A stretch of DNA of 7,170 nucleotides, from NCBI GenBank assembly GCA_963923455.1, contig CAWULT010000182.1:1-7170 (forward strand), given 5' to 3'. The notes below the pieces were generated by a model. That model had not been told where the DNA came from and ran no database searches. It worked only from the letters and a program-made list of their open reading frames with translations. The stretch is from CAWULT01 sp963923455 (GTDB taxonomy: Bacteria; Acidobacteriota; Vicinamibacteria; Vicinamibacterales; UBA2999). Positions within the stretch are counted from its first letter, which is position 1. Every line of letters begins with the position of its first letter. The translations under genes and the position numbers were made by a program. Below, piece after piece: positions 5,942-7,170 of this stretch.

Positions 5942-6914
5942 ACGCGCACTCCACGCGCGGGGCGATGGCCTGCTCCAGGTTCATCCGCCGCAGGCGCTCC
6001 GCGCGCCGCGGCGAACACCCGCACTCGAACAGGCGCTCGATGTCCCACAGGTCCGCGAACACGCGCAGCCGCGGCCGCGCGCCGGACAGGCCGTACTCGA
6101 CCACCGCCTCGAGGTCGCGCAGCCGCGACCACGGCGCACCGGCATCGGATGGCGCGCCATGCGCCGGATCCCGGAGTGCCTCCATCGCGCCGTTGCCGCC
6201 CCGGGTGGGGATCACCGACACGACCGCGGCGCCGTGCGCGCGGGCGAGGTCCACCGACCGGCATGCCCAGGTGACGGCCTCGGCCCGCGGGACGAAGGGC
6301 GGGTTGAGCAGCACGAACACGCGCAGGTCGATGTCGTGGCGCGCGAGGAACGCCGCCGCCGCCGCGAAGGCGTCGAGCGTCATGCGCTTGTTGATGCGCG
6401 CGAGCGCGTCGGGGTGCGCGGTCTCGAGGCCGATGGCCACCTCCAGGCGGCCGCGCAGTCGGTCTCGAAAACGCAGGCACCGCTCGGCGTGGGTGCCCGC
6501 GAGAAAGGCCGGGTGCGCCTCGACGATCACCCGGCCGAAGCCCGCCAGCGCGTCCGCGATGGCCTCATCGTCCCCGGGCGGAATGGCCCCGGGGTCGAAG
6601 AAGCTGCCGGCGTTGTACAACTTGACCTGCCGGGCCGGCGGCAGGGCCGCCAACGCGCGCCGGATCTGACGCGGGATCGCGCCGGCGGGCACCGATGCGT
6701 CGACGGTGTGCGTCCAGAGGTCGCACATGACGCACCGGAACGGGCACTCGCGGTTGGTCAGCAGCACGACGGCGGTCGGCGCCGGCACGCCCGCGCCGTC
6801 GGGCTCCTCCTCCCACGACGCCGCGTGGGCCCGCTCCGGGTCGAGCGACGCCTTCGTCCCGCGCCGCTCGAGCACCCACCGGTCACGCGCGGCCGGCAGC
6901 GTCGGATAGCTCAA
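5925..6914 (-). CDS. Radical SAM enzyme with archaeosine-synthase (RaSEA)-like core
   Basis: About 329 residues. The SAM-cluster motif is ECPFRCVMCDLW (C57, C61, C64, a CxxxCxxC set) and should hold a [4Fe-4S] cluster that cleaves SAM to a radical. Downstream are KLYNAGSFFDP (98-108), VEAHP (131-135) and GLETAHPDAL (162-171), which by eye resemble the RaSEA/TIGR01210 group of tRNA archaeosine enzymes. The substrate is unknown; no other queuosine or archaeosine gene is present. Near the C-terminus are two CxC pairs (C298/C300 and C323/C325), possibly a second metal site. I chose the TTG at 6914 because it overlaps the upstream stop as TTGA and leaves the family-like opening SYPTLPAARDRW. The frame is open to a GTG at 7031, but those 39 extra residues lie over the upstream gene and look like a shadow. 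The start is therefore uncertain, the family call firm. Confidence 0.85.
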   Translation of the reverse strand: MSYPTLPAARDRWVLERRGTKASLDPERAHAASWEEEPDGAGVPAPTAVVLLTNRECPFRCVMCDLWTHTVDASVPAGAIPRQIRRALAALPPARQVKLYNAGSFFDPGAIPPGDDEAIADALAGFGRVIVEAHPAFLAGTHAERCLRFRDRLRGRLEVAIGLETAHPDALARINKRMTLDAFAAAAAFLARHDIDLRVFVLLNPPFVPRAEAVTWACRSVDLARAHGAAVVSVIPTRGGNGAMEALRDPAHGAPSDAGAPWSRLRDLEAVVEYGLSGARPRLRVFADLWDIERLFECGCSPRRAERLRRMNLEQAIAPRVECACDARV

Positions 6915-7165
6915 GGTCGTGCGGCGACGCTCACCGGCAGTGTCATCTCGTTGCCCGAGCGACGGTGCTCGAGCACCTCGTCGGCCTCCTTCAGGCGCTC
7001 GCGCCAGTGCGCGTTGAACACCTTGCGGCACCAGGCCTTGGTCGTGCGCGCGCGCGGCGACCCTGCCGCCCCGTCCTGAAAGCGGCGCTTCGGGTGCACC
7101 GGCAGCGTCTGCCCGAGCACGGCCTGGATGCCGGCCGCCATGCCGTAGTGGATGAAGGTATCCAT
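6911..7165 (-). CDS. Unrecognised protein, 84 residues or C-terminal end of a longer one
   Basis: Translation from the ATG at 7165 gives 84 residues beginning MDTFIHYGMAAGIQAVLGQT and containing RRFQDG (27-32), a basic middle and a helix-like stretch WRERLKEADEVLEHRR (54-69). Codon third positions are almost all G or C, as in the neighbouring genes, so it is probably real. I do not recognise the family. The frame remains open to the right edge, five bases beyond this ATG, so it could equally be the tail of a larger gene. There is no visible signal peptide or membrane segment, although the first 20 residues are mildly hydrophobic. Its stop overlaps the proposed start of the radical SAM gene, which places it first in the same transcription unit as that enzyme and the flavoprotein. 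Confidence 0.6.
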   Translation of the reverse strand: MDTFIHYGMAAGIQAVLGQTLPVHPKRRFQDGAAGSPRARTTKAWCRKVFNAHWRERLKEADEVLEHRRSGNEMTLPVSVAARP

Positions 7166-7170
7166 GCGGC

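Noticed and set aside
4625..6274. Plus-strand open frame of 549 codons
   Set aside because: Antisense shadow of the flavoprotein and radical SAM genes, extremely Arg-rich, no motifs.
6915..7031. Upstream GTG start for the radical SAM gene
   Set aside because: The extra 39 residues overlap the upstream gene, are Arg/Gly-rich and do not resemble a family N-terminus. Kept only as a lower-probability alternative.

Overview
The window is a GC-rich (roughly 70%) bacterial fragment. It most resembles Acidobacteriota, probably the Vicinamibacteria type. The main reason is a pair of related secreted proteins of a kind that is abundant there (DLTGNW/DFSGVW start, WDPS, LTEYFVRF and TVxEDPxYL motifs), together with the high GC and strong GC3. 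This taxonomic call is from memory of the families, not from a search.

Layout, left to right. (a) 1-292, minus strand: the 5' part of a type B carboxylesterase with a twin-arginine signal. It runs off the left edge, where the last 33 bases are an exact inverted copy of bases 158-190, so the true sequence probably stops near base 34. (b) 361-386: a hairpin terminator serving the genes to its right. (c) 412-3342, minus strand: a tight three-gene operon, in transcription order secreted protein A (2404-3342), exported metallo-beta-lactamase-fold hydrolase (1344-2402), secreted protein B (412-1347). A and B are diverged paralogues flanking the enzyme. (d) 3343-3469: a divergent control region with a dyad of the T-N11-A LysR type. 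(e) 3470-4381, plus strand: a LysR-family regulator. (f) 4385-7165, minus strand: a second overlapping gene set, in transcription order an unrecognised 84-residue (or longer) product, a radical SAM enzyme with an RaSEA-like core, and a flavoprotein of the tryptophan-halogenase superfamily. It meets the LysR gene tail to tail with 3 bases between the stops.

How they may work together. The LysR protein most likely controls the divergent operon, whose three products all carry export signals. With the exported esterase next to it, this looks like a periplasmic module for hydrolysing an ester, lactone or amide-type substrate that is not identified here. The radical SAM and flavin enzymes overlap by 17 bases and are probably translated together, suggesting two redox steps on one cytoplasmic substrate, possibly in specialised metabolism or RNA/nucleoside modification. 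No tRNA, rRNA, CRISPR array or insertion sequence was seen, and no stretch over 300 bases lacks a gene.
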